DNA from: Ralstonia sp. A12
GTDB lineage: Bacteria; Pseudomonadota; Gammaproteobacteria; Burkholderiales; Burkholderiaceae
Direction: 5' to 3'
NCBI RefSeq assembly: GCF_000801955.1
Contig: NZ_JSZO01000006.1
Coordinates: 62,001-126,000 of the forward strand
DNA length: 64,000 bases
In this document: positions 18,067-26,504 of the stretch, piece by piece
Layout of the letters: each line of letters opens with the position of its first letter
Numbering within the stretch: the stretch's first letter is position 1
Program-made: the position numbers and the translations under genes
Notes under the pieces: generated by a model
Told to the model about the DNA's origin: nothing
Databases searched by the model: none
Seen by the model: the letters and a program-made list of their open reading frames with translations, nothing else

Positions 18067-19863
18067 TTACGCCTTCTGTTTGACATAGCGACCAGGTGCC
18101 GGCTCGATCTCCGGGTGGTCTGCATTGCCATAGCGTTTGGGGGCGGCCTTTTGTGCGCCAGCATGGGATGCCAGCCAAGCCGACCAGTCGGGCCACCAAC
18201 TGCCCGGGTGTTCTTTGGCGCCCTCGAACCACGCGTCGGCGGTCTCGGGCAGTTTGGTATTGATCCAGTGAGAACGCTTGTTTGCCGCCGGCGGGTTGAT
18301 GACACCGGCGATATGCCCCGAAGCGCCCAGCACGAAGCGCCGCTTGCCATTGAGCAGCGGTACCGATGCATACGCCGATTGCCACGGGACGATATGGTCT
18401 TCACGGGAACCGTAGATGTAGACCGGCACGTCGATCTTGCCAAGGTCGACAGGCGTACCACCCACCGTCAACTTGCCCGGTTCCTTCAGGTCGTTCTGCA
18501 AGTAGGTATGGCGCAGATACCAGCAGTACCAAGGGCCCGGCAGGTTGGTTGAATCGCCGTTCCAGTACAGCAGGTCGAACGGCGCGGGTGTCTTACCCTT
18601 CAGATAGTTCTCGACCACGTAGTTCCAGACCAGATCGTTCGGGCGCAGGAACGAGAAGGTGTTCGCCAGCTCCACCCCGCGCAACAAGCCGGGGCCAGTC
18701 GGCGCACTTGCACCGATGGTCTGCTCACGCATCTCCACCTGGGCCTGATCCACAAAGACATCCAGGATGCCGGTGTCGGTAAAGTCCAGCAGCGTGGTCA
18801 GCAAGGTCAGGCTTGCGGCGGGATGCGCGCCTCGCGCCGCCAATACCGCCAGCGCCGTGGAGAGAATCGTGCCGCCTACGCAGAAGCCCAGCACGTTGAT
18901 CTGGTCCTGCGCCGAGATCTCACGCGCCACGCGAATGGCTTCAATCGCGCCGCCCTCGATGTAGTCCTCCCAAGTGCGCGAGGCCATGCTGACATCGGGA
19001 TTGCGCCACGACACCAGGAACACCGTGTTGCCCTGTTCCACCGCATAGCGCACCAGCGAGTTGGCCGGCTGCAAATCAAGGATGTAGTACTTGTTGATGC
19101 ACGGCGGCACCAGCAGGAGCGGGCGCGCGTGCACCTTGGCCGTCAGTGGCTTGTACTGGATGAGCTGGAAGTAGTCGTTCTCGAAGACGACCGCGCCTTC
19201 GCTGTTGGCCACGTTGCGGCCGATCTCGAACGCCGTCTCGTCGGTCTGCGAGATCTTGCCCCGCTCCATGTCCTGCAGCATATTCAGGATGCCGGTACGC
19301 AGGGACTCGCCGCGCGATTCAAGCAGTTGCTTCTGCGCTTCCGGGTTCGTCGCCAGGAAGTTGGACGGCGACATGGCAGCAGTCCATTGCGACACCGCAA
19401 AACGCACACGCTCGCGGGTCTTGGCATCGGCCTGCACGGCATCGGCCATTTCCATCAGCGTACGGGCGTTGAGCACATAGAAGGCGGCGGCATAGCCATA
19501 GAGCGGGCTGTTGCGCCAAGCCTCGTTGGCAAAGCGGCGGTCCGACGGCGCGACGGCTTCGGCGCTATCGCCCGTGCTCATATGACGCCAGATCTGGAGC
19601 CATTCTTCGAGGTATTTCTGCTGGATTTCAGCCAGGCGTTCAGGTGGGATCAATGCGAAGGGCACTGCGCCCTCGCCCATCATCTGCGTGCCATTGAACT
19701 GGCCGAGGCCAGGAGCGGCAGCGCCAGGCTGGGCGAATGCGCCCGCGTAGGCTTGCCATTGCTTGAATTGCTCAGCCCATTGTGCCGGATCCGACAAGCC
19801 CTGCCAGGGGGCTTGGGTGTGGGCGCTAGATGCTTTGGAAGATGCGGATTGACGCGTTGCCAT
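18067..19863 (-). CDS. phaC: Class I poly(3-hydroxyalkanoate) synthase
   Basis: Polymerises (R)-3-hydroxyacyl-CoA on the granule surface. At 598 residues it is a class I enzyme (C. necator 589). The PhaC N-terminal domain is followed by an alpha/beta-hydrolase core with the modified lipase box GFCVGG. The catalytic triad can be placed at C328, D489 (SREDH) and H517 (GASGH), each exactly nine residues beyond the C. necator positions 319, 480 and 508, so the N-terminus is longer by nine. The start ATG 19863 has GAGGG upstream; the frame runs on to 20037 without similarity. First gene of the pha operon. Confidence 0.97.
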   Translation of the reverse strand: MATRQSASSKASSAHTQAPWQGLSDPAQWAEQFKQWQAYAGAFAQPGAAAPGLGQFNGTQMMGEGAVPFALIPPERLAEIQQKYLEEWLQIWRHMSTGDSAEAVAPSDRRFANEAWRNSPLYGYAAAFYVLNARTLMEMADAVQADAKTRERVRFAVSQWTAAMSPSNFLATNPEAQKQLLESRGESLRTGILNMLQDMERGKISQTDETAFEIGRNVANSEGAVVFENDYFQLIQYKPLTAKVHARPLLLVPPCINKYYILDLQPANSLVRYAVEQGNTVFLVSWRNPDVSMASRTWEDYIEGGAIEAIRVAREISAQDQINVLGFCVGGTILSTALAVLAARGAHPAASLTLLTTLLDFTDTGILDVFVDQAQVEMREQTIGASAPTGPGLLRGVELANTFSFLRPNDLVWNYVVENYLKGKTPAPFDLLYWNGDSTNLPGPWYCWYLRHTYLQNDLKEPGKLTVGGTPVDLGKIDVPVYIYGSREDHIVPWQSAYASVPLLNGKRRFVLGASGHIAGVINPPAANKRSHWINTKLPETADAWFEGAKEHPGSWWPDWSAWLASHAGAQKAAPKRYGNADHPEIEPAPGRYVKQKA

Positions 19864-19932
19864 AGTGCCCTCATGCGTACGATACGCGCCGCTCCGGGTG
19901 GTTGTGCGGCGCATATCGCAGTATTCCAGGGC

Positions 19933-19962
19933 ATTGTTGCCTTGCCGTTTCAAGGCTGTCAA
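19933..19962 (-). promoter_or_regulatory. Sigma-70 promoter of the phaCAB operon
   Basis: On the minus strand TTGACA (19962-19957), an 18-nt spacer and AACAAT (19938-19933). The leader would be about 60 nt. As I recall, the mapped C. necator phaC promoter has this same TTGACA-N18-AACAAT composition. Confidence 0.7.
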
Positions 19963-20140
19963 TCGGAGTTGACCGTTGATTGCTTGTAAACCGTGATCCA
20001 GTGCGGGTTTTGCCGAATCCGCCCCAAAGCGACGCACACCAAATGGCTAAGTGCAGCGGCAGGCTATGGTCGAACCGGGGCAATTTCGTGCGAGACTGCA
20101 CTATTGCTCCATTTGCATAAGCGCCGGGCGCCTTCCCGCC

Positions 20141-20353
20141 ATGTATATCGTCGCCATTGCCTGGCTTTACGTTGTCCTGATGATGTCCTTGACTGAGCAA
20201 TCGTGGGTTGCCGGTATCGGCACATTCATCCTGTACGGCCTAGCGCCGCTGTCGCTCTTTTTGTGGATTGTCGGCTCACCGGCACGCAAACGGCGCCGGC
20301 TAGCGCAGGAAGCAGAGAAAAACGCCGCCGCATCCATCGACAGCGCCACCTGA
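20141..20353 (+). CDS. Small two-helix membrane protein
   Basis: 70-residue hypothetical protein. Two hydrophobic segments (MYIVAIAWLYVVLMM; FILYGLAPLSLFLWIVG) are joined by a short loop and followed by a basic, Ala/Glu-rich tail (ARKRRRLAQEAEK) that should be cytoplasmic. The frame is open from 20051, but the ATG at 20141 starts exactly at the first helix. It diverges from phaC and converges on pgeF. I know of no function. Confidence 0.65.
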   Translation: MYIVAIAWLYVVLMMSLTEQSWVAGIGTFILYGLAPLSLFLWIVGSPARKRRRLAQEAEKNAAASIDSAT

Positions 20354-20365
20354 CGCCAGTCAGCG

Positions 20366-21175
20366 TCACTCAGTGCGCCAGATCAGCGTGGCCATGCGGC
20401 CAGTCGTTCGCTCCCGGCGATACGAATAGAAGCGATCGGCGTCCGTCATCGTGCACAAGCCCCCGCCGTACACATCCGTACAGCCGACACGTGCCAGCCG
20501 CAGCCGGGCCAGCGCATAGAGATCGGCGAAGAACTTCCCTTCCGATACGCCATTGACAAACGCCACCTCGGTAGCCGGCAGCTCATCTTGCTGAGCCGCG
20601 TCAATAAAGGCTTGGCGCACTTCTGCCCCCACTTCGAAGCACGATGGGCCGATGGCGGGCCCCAGCCATGCCAGCCATGTCGGATCGGCCTCCTGACCGC
20701 AGGCACGCAGCCGTTGCATCATCGCGTCGACCGTGCGCTCGATCACGCCACCGCACAGGCCACGCCAACCGGCGTGCGCTGCCCCGATGGTCACGCCACG
20801 CGCGTCACTCAGCAGAACAGGCAGGCAATCGGCCGTCATGACCACGCAGACACGATCGCGCCAGGACGCTACTGCTGCGTCGGCCACCACGGGTGTCGAC
20901 ACGTCCGTGAGTTGATCCAGGTCCGCCACGCCGGTGCCATGCACCTGTTCCATCCATGCCGGTTCCGCGGGAACGGCGGCACGCAGGATGCGACGATTCT
21001 CCTCAACGGCATCCGATGCATCGCCCACGTGCTGGCCGAGGTTAAGCCCGCCCGGCAGGCCGCCGGCCAGACCATAGGGGCCGGTGCTGACCCCACCCAG
21101 CCGCGTGGTCGCCAGCGCCTTGACACGCGGATGCGCTGGCCAGTCGGGAGTGATCCAATCAGGTGAAATCGACAT
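20366..21175 (-). CDS. pgeF: Peptidoglycan editing factor / multicopper-like DUF152 protein
   Basis: YfiH/DUF152 family, 269 residues. E. coli PgeF removes misincorporated L-Ser from UDP-MurNAc precursors; other members have laccase or adenosine-processing activity. The conserved His-Cys-His metal set is visible: [20 protein letters not shown] and the [10 protein letters not shown] region. The start ATG at 21175 overlaps the rluD 3' end by 17 nt, so it is translated as part of a rluD-pgeF unit, a common pairing in proteobacteria. Confidence 0.9.
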   Translation of the reverse strand: MSISPDWITPDWPAHPRVKALATTRLGGVSTGPYGLAGGLPGGLNLGQHVGDASDAVEENRRILRAAVPAEPAWMEQVHGTGVADLDQLTDVSTPVVADAAVASWRDRVCVVMTADCLPVLLSDARGVTIGAAHAGWRGLCGGVIERTVDAMMQRLRACGQEADPTWLAWLGPAIGPSCFEVGAEVRQAFIDAAQQDELPATEVAFVNGVSEGKFFADLYALARLRLARVGCTDVYGGGLCTMTDADRFYSYRRERTTGRMATLIWRTE

Positions 21176-22271
21176 CGGGGTCCAGGTCCAGGGCTTCCAT
21201 CAGTTCCGCGAAATCGTCGGGCACCTCGGCCGTCCAGTGGACGGACTTGCCGGATGCAGGGTGTACGAGCCCCAGGCGCACGGCATGCAGCGCTTGCCGT
21301 GCAAACGGCACCGGCAGTTGCGCCTTGATCGTCTGCGGCCTACCGCGACGGAAGTTGCGCGTGTACACCGGGTCGCCCAGCAGCGGGTGGCCCTCGGATT
21401 CAAAGTGCACGCGAATCTGGTGCGTACGGCCGGTCTCCAGCTGGCAGCGCACCAGCGACACCTGTGCACGCCCCAGATCCACCACATCAAGCGTCTTGAA
21501 ATGCGTGCGGGCCTGCTTGCCGCTGGCTGTCTCAATGATGGCCATGCGGGTGCGGTCACGCGGGTCGCGGCCGATCGGTGCGTCGATGGTGGCCTCTTCC
21601 GGCGTCTCACCCCAGACCAGCGCCAGGTACGTCCGCTTGACCGTGCGGGCCTGCAACTGGCGTACGAGATCGGTCTGCGCAGGCAACGTGCGCGCGACGA
21701 CCATCAGGCCGGAGGTCTCCTTGTCCAGCCGATGCACAATGCCGGCGCGCGGCAGCTCGGCGGCGTCGGGATAGCGATGCAACAGCCCGTTGAGCACAGT
21801 GCCGCTCCAGTTGCCGGCTGCCGGATGCACAACTAGGCCGGCGGGCTTGTTGATGACGAGCAGCGTGTCGTCTTCGTAGACGACGTCCAAGTCGATCGGC
21901 TCGGCCACGAAAGCGTTCTCGTCAGCCGCGCGTTGTGGCACGACCTCGATGCGAGCGCCACCGGATACCGCTGCGCGCGGGCGCACCGCGGCGCCATCCA
22001 TGCGCACGGCACCGGCGTCGATCCATTGCTGCAGGCGGCTGCGCGAGTAATCGGGCAACAGCTTGGCGAGCGCTTTGTCCAAGCGTTCACCGTGCAGAAC
22101 TTCGGGAACCTCGACGACAACCGGCTCGGCTGCCTCTGCACCACTCGCAGCAGACAGGTCGAGCGCCTCATCGTCGAGCGCGTCATCCGTTTCTTGCGAA
22201 GTGATGGAAACGTCAGCCGCAGCGTCGTCTGACACAGGGCTTGGGCTATAATCCTTGATGCGATTTTTCAT
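21159..22271 (-). CDS. rluD: 23S rRNA pseudouridine(1911/1915/1917) synthase
   Basis: 370-residue pseudouridine synthase acting on helix 69 of 23S rRNA. An acidic Asp/Ala/Glu-rich N-terminal extension (about 60 residues) precedes the S4 domain ([20 protein letters not shown]) and the RluA-type catalytic domain with the active Asp in [11 protein letters not shown]. The start is ATG 22271 (MKNRIKDYS); the upstream open frame to 22412 is antisense to bamD. It diverges from bamD with only 15 nt between start codons. Confidence 0.94.
   Translation of the reverse strand: MKNRIKDYSPSPVSDDAAADVSITSQETDDALDDEALDLSAASGAEAAEPVVVEVPEVLHGERLDKALAKLLPDYSRSRLQQWIDAGAVRMDGAAVRPRAAVSGGARIEVVPQRAADENAFVAEPIDLDVVYEDDTLLVINKPAGLVVHPAAGNWSGTVLNGLLHRYPDAAELPRAGIVHRLDKETSGLMVVARTLPAQTDLVRQLQARTVKRTYLALVWGETPEEATIDAPIGRDPRDRTRMAIIETASGKQARTHFKTLDVVDLGRAQVSLVRCQLETGRTHQIRVHFESEGHPLLGDPVYTRNFRRGRPQTIKAQLPVPFARQALHAVRLGLVHPASGKSVHWTAEVPDDFAELMEALDLDPDVDFT
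22247..22252 (+). promoter_or_regulatory. Candidate -10 for bamD inside rluD
   Basis: A perfect TATAAT lies 34 nt before the bamD ATG, within the rluD coding start. The two genes are only 15 nt apart, so each promoter must lie in the other's 5' end. No good -35 is seen. Confidence 0.45.
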
Positions 22272-22286
22272 TGAGAAAAGGTGCCC

Positions 22287-23132
22287 ATGTCGGTCACGAG
22301 CGTAAAGCAGGCGCGTTTTGGTGTACGAATCCGCGCACAAATCGGAGCAGTGTTGGCGGTAGGTATGGCATGCCTGACCATTTCGGCCTGCGGCATCCTG
22401 CCGGAACAGCAAGACGAAACGGCTGGCTGGTCAGCCAACAAATTATATTCTGAAGCGAAGGATTCGCTGAATGGCGGCGACTACGCCAAGGCCGTCAAGT
22501 ACTACGAAAAGCTCGAAAGCCGCTACCCGTTCGGCCCGTTTGCTCAGCAAGCGCAGATCGAAACCGCTTATGCCAACTACAAGGATGGCGAAACTGCTGC
22601 CGCACTGGCCGCGGTTGATCGCTTCATCCAGTTGCACCCAAACCACCCCAGCGTCGATTACGCCTACTACCTCAAGGGCCTGATCAACTTCAACGACAAC
22701 CTGGGCTGGCTTGGCCGCTTCTCGAACCAGGACCTGAGCGAGCGCGACCCGAAGGCGGCCCGCGCTGCTTACGACGCGTTCAAGACGCTGATCACGCGCT
22801 TCCCGAACAGCAAGTACACGCCGGACGCCACCGCACGCATGCAGTACATCGTCAACGCGATGGCCGAGCATGAAGTGGGCGCTGCACGCTACTACTACCG
22901 CCGCGGCGCATACCTGGCCGCCGTCAACCGCGCACAGGACGCCATCAAGGATTACGACCGCGCCCCGGCTGTTGAGGAAGCGCTGTACATCATGATGAAG
23001 TCGTACGAGGCGCTGGGCATGAAGGACATGCGCGACGACACTGAACGCATCATCAAGCAGAACTACCCGAACAGCGATTTCCTCGCCTACGGTCAGCGCA
23101 AGAAAGACAAGCCCTGGTACCAGATGTGGTAA
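22287..23132 (+). CDS. bamD: Outer-membrane assembly lipoprotein BamD
   Basis: Essential TPR lipoprotein of the BAM complex that inserts beta-barrel proteins in the outer membrane. 281 residues. The N-terminus has a signal peptide ending in the lipobox LTISAC, so the mature protein begins at Cys. Then come TPR repeats: [50 protein letters not shown]. The start ATG 22287 lies two codons after an in-frame GTG and follows AAGG. A terminator follows directly. Confidence 0.95.
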   Translation: MSVTSVKQARFGVRIRAQIGAVLAVGMACLTISACGILPEQQDETAGWSANKLYSEAKDSLNGGDYAKAVKYYEKLESRYPFGPFAQQAQIETAYANYKDGETAAALAAVDRFIQLHPNHPSVDYAYYLKGLINFNDNLGWLGRFSNQDLSERDPKAARAAYDAFKTLITRFPNSKYTPDATARMQYIVNAMAEHEVGAARYYYRRGAYLAAVNRAQDAIKDYDRAPAVEEALYIMMKSYEALGMKDMRDDTERIIKQNYPNSDFLAYGQRKKDKPWYQMW

Positions 23133-23153
23133 GCAAGGCTTGAACAGTACAGT

Positions 23154-23187
23154 AAAAAGCCCGGTCGATTGGCCGGGCTTTTTATTT
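23154..23187. terminator. Bidirectional terminator between bamD and dinG-like gene
   Basis: The arms AAAAAGCCCGG and CCGGGCTTTTT enclose an 8-nt loop. It has T-runs on both strands, as suits convergent genes. Confidence 0.88.
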
Positions 23188-23198
23188 GTGCGTCAGCG

Positions 23199-25325
23199 TC
23201 AGTCTGATGCGGCGTCCGCTGGCGGATCGTCCGACTGCAGCGAGCGCAGAAAGCCTGCTGCTGTGTCCGCCTCACGCGTGCGCTTGAACGGCGGCAGGCT
23301 CTGCCAGATCTGCCGGCCGTAGGATTTTTCCACCAGGCGCGGGTCGCAGATCATCAGCACGCCACGATCGGTCTCGGAGCGGATCAACCGCCCCGCCCCT
23401 TGCTTGAGCGTGATGACGGCATGCGGCAACTGGTGTACGGCGAACGGGCTCAAGCCTTTCTTTTCCAGCGCTTCCATGCGCGCGCTCAGCACGGGGTCAT
23501 CGGGCGGCGCAAACGGCAGCTTGTCGATCACGACCAGCGACAACGCCTCGCCGCGTACGTCCACGCCTTCCCAGAAACTCTGGCTGCCGATCAGCACAGC
23601 ATTGCCAAGCGTGCGGAAGCGGTCGAGCAACTCCGTGCGGCTGGCCTGCCCCTGCACGAGCAACGGAAAATCCCAGCCGCGCTGCGCAAACTCATCGGTC
23701 AGCCGCTCGGCCGCGCGATTGACCGCACGCAGCGTCGTGCACAGCACGAAGGTCTTGCCGCCCGCCGCCTCGATCATCGGCAAGGCCGCGTCGAGCACCG
23801 CGTCAGTAAAGCGCGGATCGCTCGGTTGCGGCAGATCGCGCGGCACATACAGCAAGCCCTGCGATGCATAGTCGAATGGGCTGTCCAGCATCATCGACCG
23901 ATCACGATTGAGCCCAAGCTGCGCCGCGTAGTGCGTGAAGTTGCCGCGTACCGACAGCGTGGCCGAGGTGAAAATCCACGCGCGTGGCTGACCCGCGCGC
24001 TGGCGCGAAAAGATCGGCGCGATGGACAGCGGCGTCAGATGCAGTTGCACGGAATTGGCGAACACCTCGACCCAGCGCACGCGCTCATCGACGGGGGCGG
24101 TTTCCACCGTCTCGCCCTCTTCGTTCTTCACCACGGGCGCGGGCTTGGCGGACTTGGGATTCGCCCACGCGTCCAGCTGGTCGCACAGCGCGGCGGCGCG
24201 GCGATGGCACTGCTCGATGGTCTCAGCACGTTCGGCCTGGGCCTCCAACGCGCCCGTGAAATCCGACAGCGCCTGCTCCAGCTTGGGCAGCACTTCGTAG
24301 AACGGCTTGGCGGTCGCCTGATCGCTGTCGATTTGCTTGATCGACAAGCGCGCACCGTCCTGACGAAACACCAAGCGCAAATCACGCGCAGCGCGCTCCA
24401 GCGGCGCGGCAATGGCAACCCAGTCCACCGCATCGCGTGCATGCGACAGGCCTTCGGCCACGGCATCGCGTGCCAGCTCCAGAATCTGGTTGGTCGAGAT
24501 CGTCTCGCCGAAGAACAGCGTGGCGGTCTCGGGCAACTGGTGCGCTTCGTCGAAGATGATCGTGTTGGCCGCCGGCAGCAGCTCGGCCATGCCGGTGTCC
24601 TTCAACATGACGTCGGCAAAGAACAGGTGATGGTTGACTACCACCACATCGGCCTGCTGCGCCTCTTTGCGGGCGCGCATGACGAAGCAGTCCTTGTAGT
24701 ACGCGCACTCCGAACCGAGGCAATTGTCGCGCGTGGACGTGACGAGGTTCCACACCGGCGCGTTCTCGGGCACGGTGGACATCTCGGCCTTGTCGCCGGT
24801 CTTCGTGGTCTTCAGGAAGAGGTTGATCTGACGCAGCCAGGCTGCATCCTGCCGAGAAGACAAACGCCCATTCTGCGACGTGCGCTCCAGGTGGTAATGG
24901 CAGACGTAGTTTGCGCGCCCCTTGAGCAGTGCGACCGACACCGGCGCGCTCAGCGCCTTGCGCACGGTGGGAATATCGCGCAGGAAGAGCTGGTCCTGCA
25001 GATTCTTCGTCCCCGTGGACAGAATCACCTTACCGCCCCACAACATCGCGGGAACAAGGTACGCGTAGGTCTTGCCCGTGCCCGTGCCAGCCTCGACGAT
25101 GAGCGAATCGGCAGCCTCGATGGCATTGGCCACGGCCTGCGCCATCGTCAGTTGCGAGCTGCGCGGCCGATACGAATCGATGCCTTTGGCCAGCGTGCCG
25201 TCATCGGCGAAGAGCGTCGCCAACTCAGCATGGTGGACATCAACGGGAACGGCTACGGGAGCAGAGGTGTCACCAACAGCATCGGATTCACTCGACGGCT
25301 CGGTGAGCGGGGAAAGCGAAGTCAA
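23199..25325 (-). CDS. dinG: DinG/YoaA-family ATP-dependent DNA helicase
   Basis: XPD-like SF2 helicase that unwinds 5'-overhang DNA, D-loops and R-loops. Walker A is EAGTGTGKTYAYL. The four Fe-S cysteines are visible at YVCHYH, DNCLGSECAYYKDC. The DEAH box is IIFDEAHQLP. The later motifs include FTSATL, GSQSFWEGVD and QGAGRLIR. There is no ATG. The frame allows TTG 25349 or TTG 25325; I prefer 25325, which has AGGGA upstream (708 residues). It lies upstream of the bamD terminator and downstream of a YdcH-like gene. YoaA versus DinG is not resolved. Confidence 0.88.
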   Translation of the reverse strand: MTSLSPLTEPSSESDAVGDTSAPVAVPVDVHHAELATLFADDGTLAKGIDSYRPRSSQLTMAQAVANAIEAADSLIVEAGTGTGKTYAYLVPAMLWGGKVILSTGTKNLQDQLFLRDIPTVRKALSAPVSVALLKGRANYVCHYHLERTSQNGRLSSRQDAAWLRQINLFLKTTKTGDKAEMSTVPENAPVWNLVTSTRDNCLGSECAYYKDCFVMRARKEAQQADVVVVNHHLFFADVMLKDTGMAELLPAANTIIFDEAHQLPETATLFFGETISTNQILELARDAVAEGLSHARDAVDWVAIAAPLERAARDLRLVFRQDGARLSIKQIDSDQATAKPFYEVLPKLEQALSDFTGALEAQAERAETIEQCHRRAAALCDQLDAWANPKSAKPAPVVKNEEGETVETAPVDERVRWVEVFANSVQLHLTPLSIAPIFSRQRAGQPRAWIFTSATLSVRGNFTHYAAQLGLNRDRSMMLDSPFDYASQGLLYVPRDLPQPSDPRFTDAVLDAALPMIEAAGGKTFVLCTTLRAVNRAAERLTDEFAQRGWDFPLLVQGQASRTELLDRFRTLGNAVLIGSQSFWEGVDVRGEALSLVVIDKLPFAPPDDPVLSARMEALEKKGLSPFAVHQLPHAVITLKQGAGRLIRSETDRGVLMICDPRLVEKSYGRQIWQSLPPFKRTREADTAAGFLRSLQSDDPPADAASD

Positions 25326-25401
25326 CGGAGGAAAGTCCCTGGGGAGCAAATAAAGGAAGCCGCATGTGCGGGAGGCTTCTCAGAGTTAGGGTGGGCGACG
25401 C

Positions 25402-25605
25402 TCAGGCTGGCACGTCCGGTTCAAGCTGCAACTGTAGCAGCGTGATGGCGTCCTTGAGTTTCAGCTTGCGCTTCTTGAGGCGACGCAACTGCAGCTCGTC
25501 GTGATCGGTTTCCGACGCCAGCTTGTCAATCAGGAAATCGAGATCACGATGCTCGATCTGCAATTCGATGATGCGACGTGAGATCGTGTTCAGATCGCTG
25601 TCCAT
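25402..25605 (-). CDS. YdcH-like DUF465 small protein
   Basis: 67-residue all-helical protein of the DUF465/YdcH group. It is dense in charged residues (IELQIEHRDLDFLIDKLAS, then LRRLKKRKLKLKDAI) and predicted to form a short coiled-coil hairpin. The start is ATG 25605 with a textbook ribosome site, GGAGG 5 nt upstream; the GTG at 25623 is not needed. Function is not established. It is followed by the dinG-like gene 76 nt on. Confidence 0.85.
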   Translation of the reverse strand: MDSDLNTISRRIIELQIEHRDLDFLIDKLASETDHDELQLRRLKKRKLKLKDAITLLQLQLEPDVPA

Positions 25606-25641
25606 CACTTCCTCCCGGGACACCCGTCCACGCTTCAGAGT

Positions 25642-26394
25642 TTAGAACCCCAGCGGGCTCGTGTTGCTGTTGTTTTGTTCGTTGCGGCGCTTGGTCTCTT
25701 CACGGCGCTCTTCCAGCTCCTTCTGACGCTGCACGGCCTGCTGCTGCTTCTCCTGGAACTGCTTGACGTTGTCAGCGCGCTTGGCGGCATTGGCGGCGCC
25801 CTGCTCCTGTGCAGCTTTGAGCTTGGCGTCGTGGTCGGCCTGCTTCTGGGCGTTCGCCTGCGCATTGGCGGCGCGCTGCGGCGCTTCAGCCTGGCGCTGT
25901 GCCTCATTCAAGCGCTGCTGTTCCTGCTTGCTCTGGAAGTCGGTGCGGTTCTTCTGCTCGGCGGCTTCACGCTGCGGGCGCTCGGCGTTGTACTGGGCCT
26001 CGCGGACGGCGCGATCCTGGTCGCGACGTGCAGCGCGGTCGGCGCGCTCGGCTTCGTCCAGGGCCAGCTCGCGCTCACGGATGGTATGGAGTTCCGTGCG
26101 ACGCACATCCTTGGCCTTGTCGATGCAGCGCGTGACAAAGAACTTGTCGTAACAGGCGCGCTCAGCCTGCGCATAGCGGTATTCCGCCCACGATTTGGCG
26201 CTGGTGATGCGATCGTGTTCCACACCGAAATCCGGCGGCGTGGCGGACACGGCGGGGGTCGATGCGGCGGCCGGCTGGGATTGGCTCCACGCGGGCGCGG
26301 CGCCGAACGCGGCGAGCAGCAGAACCAGGCGGGAAACACGGCGCGCACCGGCGCGATGATGGGCAGAAAACAGGAGCATAGGCATAACGTGCAT
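25642..26394 (-). CDS. Exported Gln/Glu/Arg-rich coiled-coil protein
   Basis: Secreted hypothetical protein of about 250 residues. The signal peptide is basic ([11 protein letters not shown]) then hydrophobic ([15 protein letters not shown]), with cleavage near SQS. The mature protein has one Cys pair ([22 protein letters not shown]), then about 150 residues dominated by Arg, Glu, Gln and Ala in a long single helix or coiled coil. The start ATG 26394 has GGTGA upstream; ATGs at 26385 and 26379 are alternatives. It diverges from tex with 110 nt between. The helical part resembles TolA only in composition. Confidence 0.75.
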   Translation of the reverse strand: MHVMPMLLFSAHHRAGARRVSRLVLLLAAFGAAPAWSQSQPAAASTPAVSATPPDFGVEHDRITSAKSWAEYRYAQAERACYDKFFVTRCIDKAKDVRRTELHTIRERELALDEAERADRAARRDQDRAVREAQYNAERPQREAAEQKNRTDFQSKQEQQRLNEAQRQAEAPQRAANAQANAQKQADHDAKLKAAQEQGAANAAKRADNVKQFQEKQQQAVQRQKELEERREETKRRNEQNNSNTSPLGF

Positions 26395-26504
26395 TTTATC
26401 ACCGCGCTTGTGCGGCAAACGTCGCGTCGGGCGCGCAATCAGCGCCGGAACAGATTGTGCCTTATGGCAAAATGCGCGGCTTCCCATCGCACTCTCTGGA
26501 AGCA

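Noticed and set aside
23400-25445. A 681-codon plus-strand frame opposite the dinG-like gene
   Set aside because: Antisense shadow of a gene with complete helicase motifs; no motif or ribosome site of its own.
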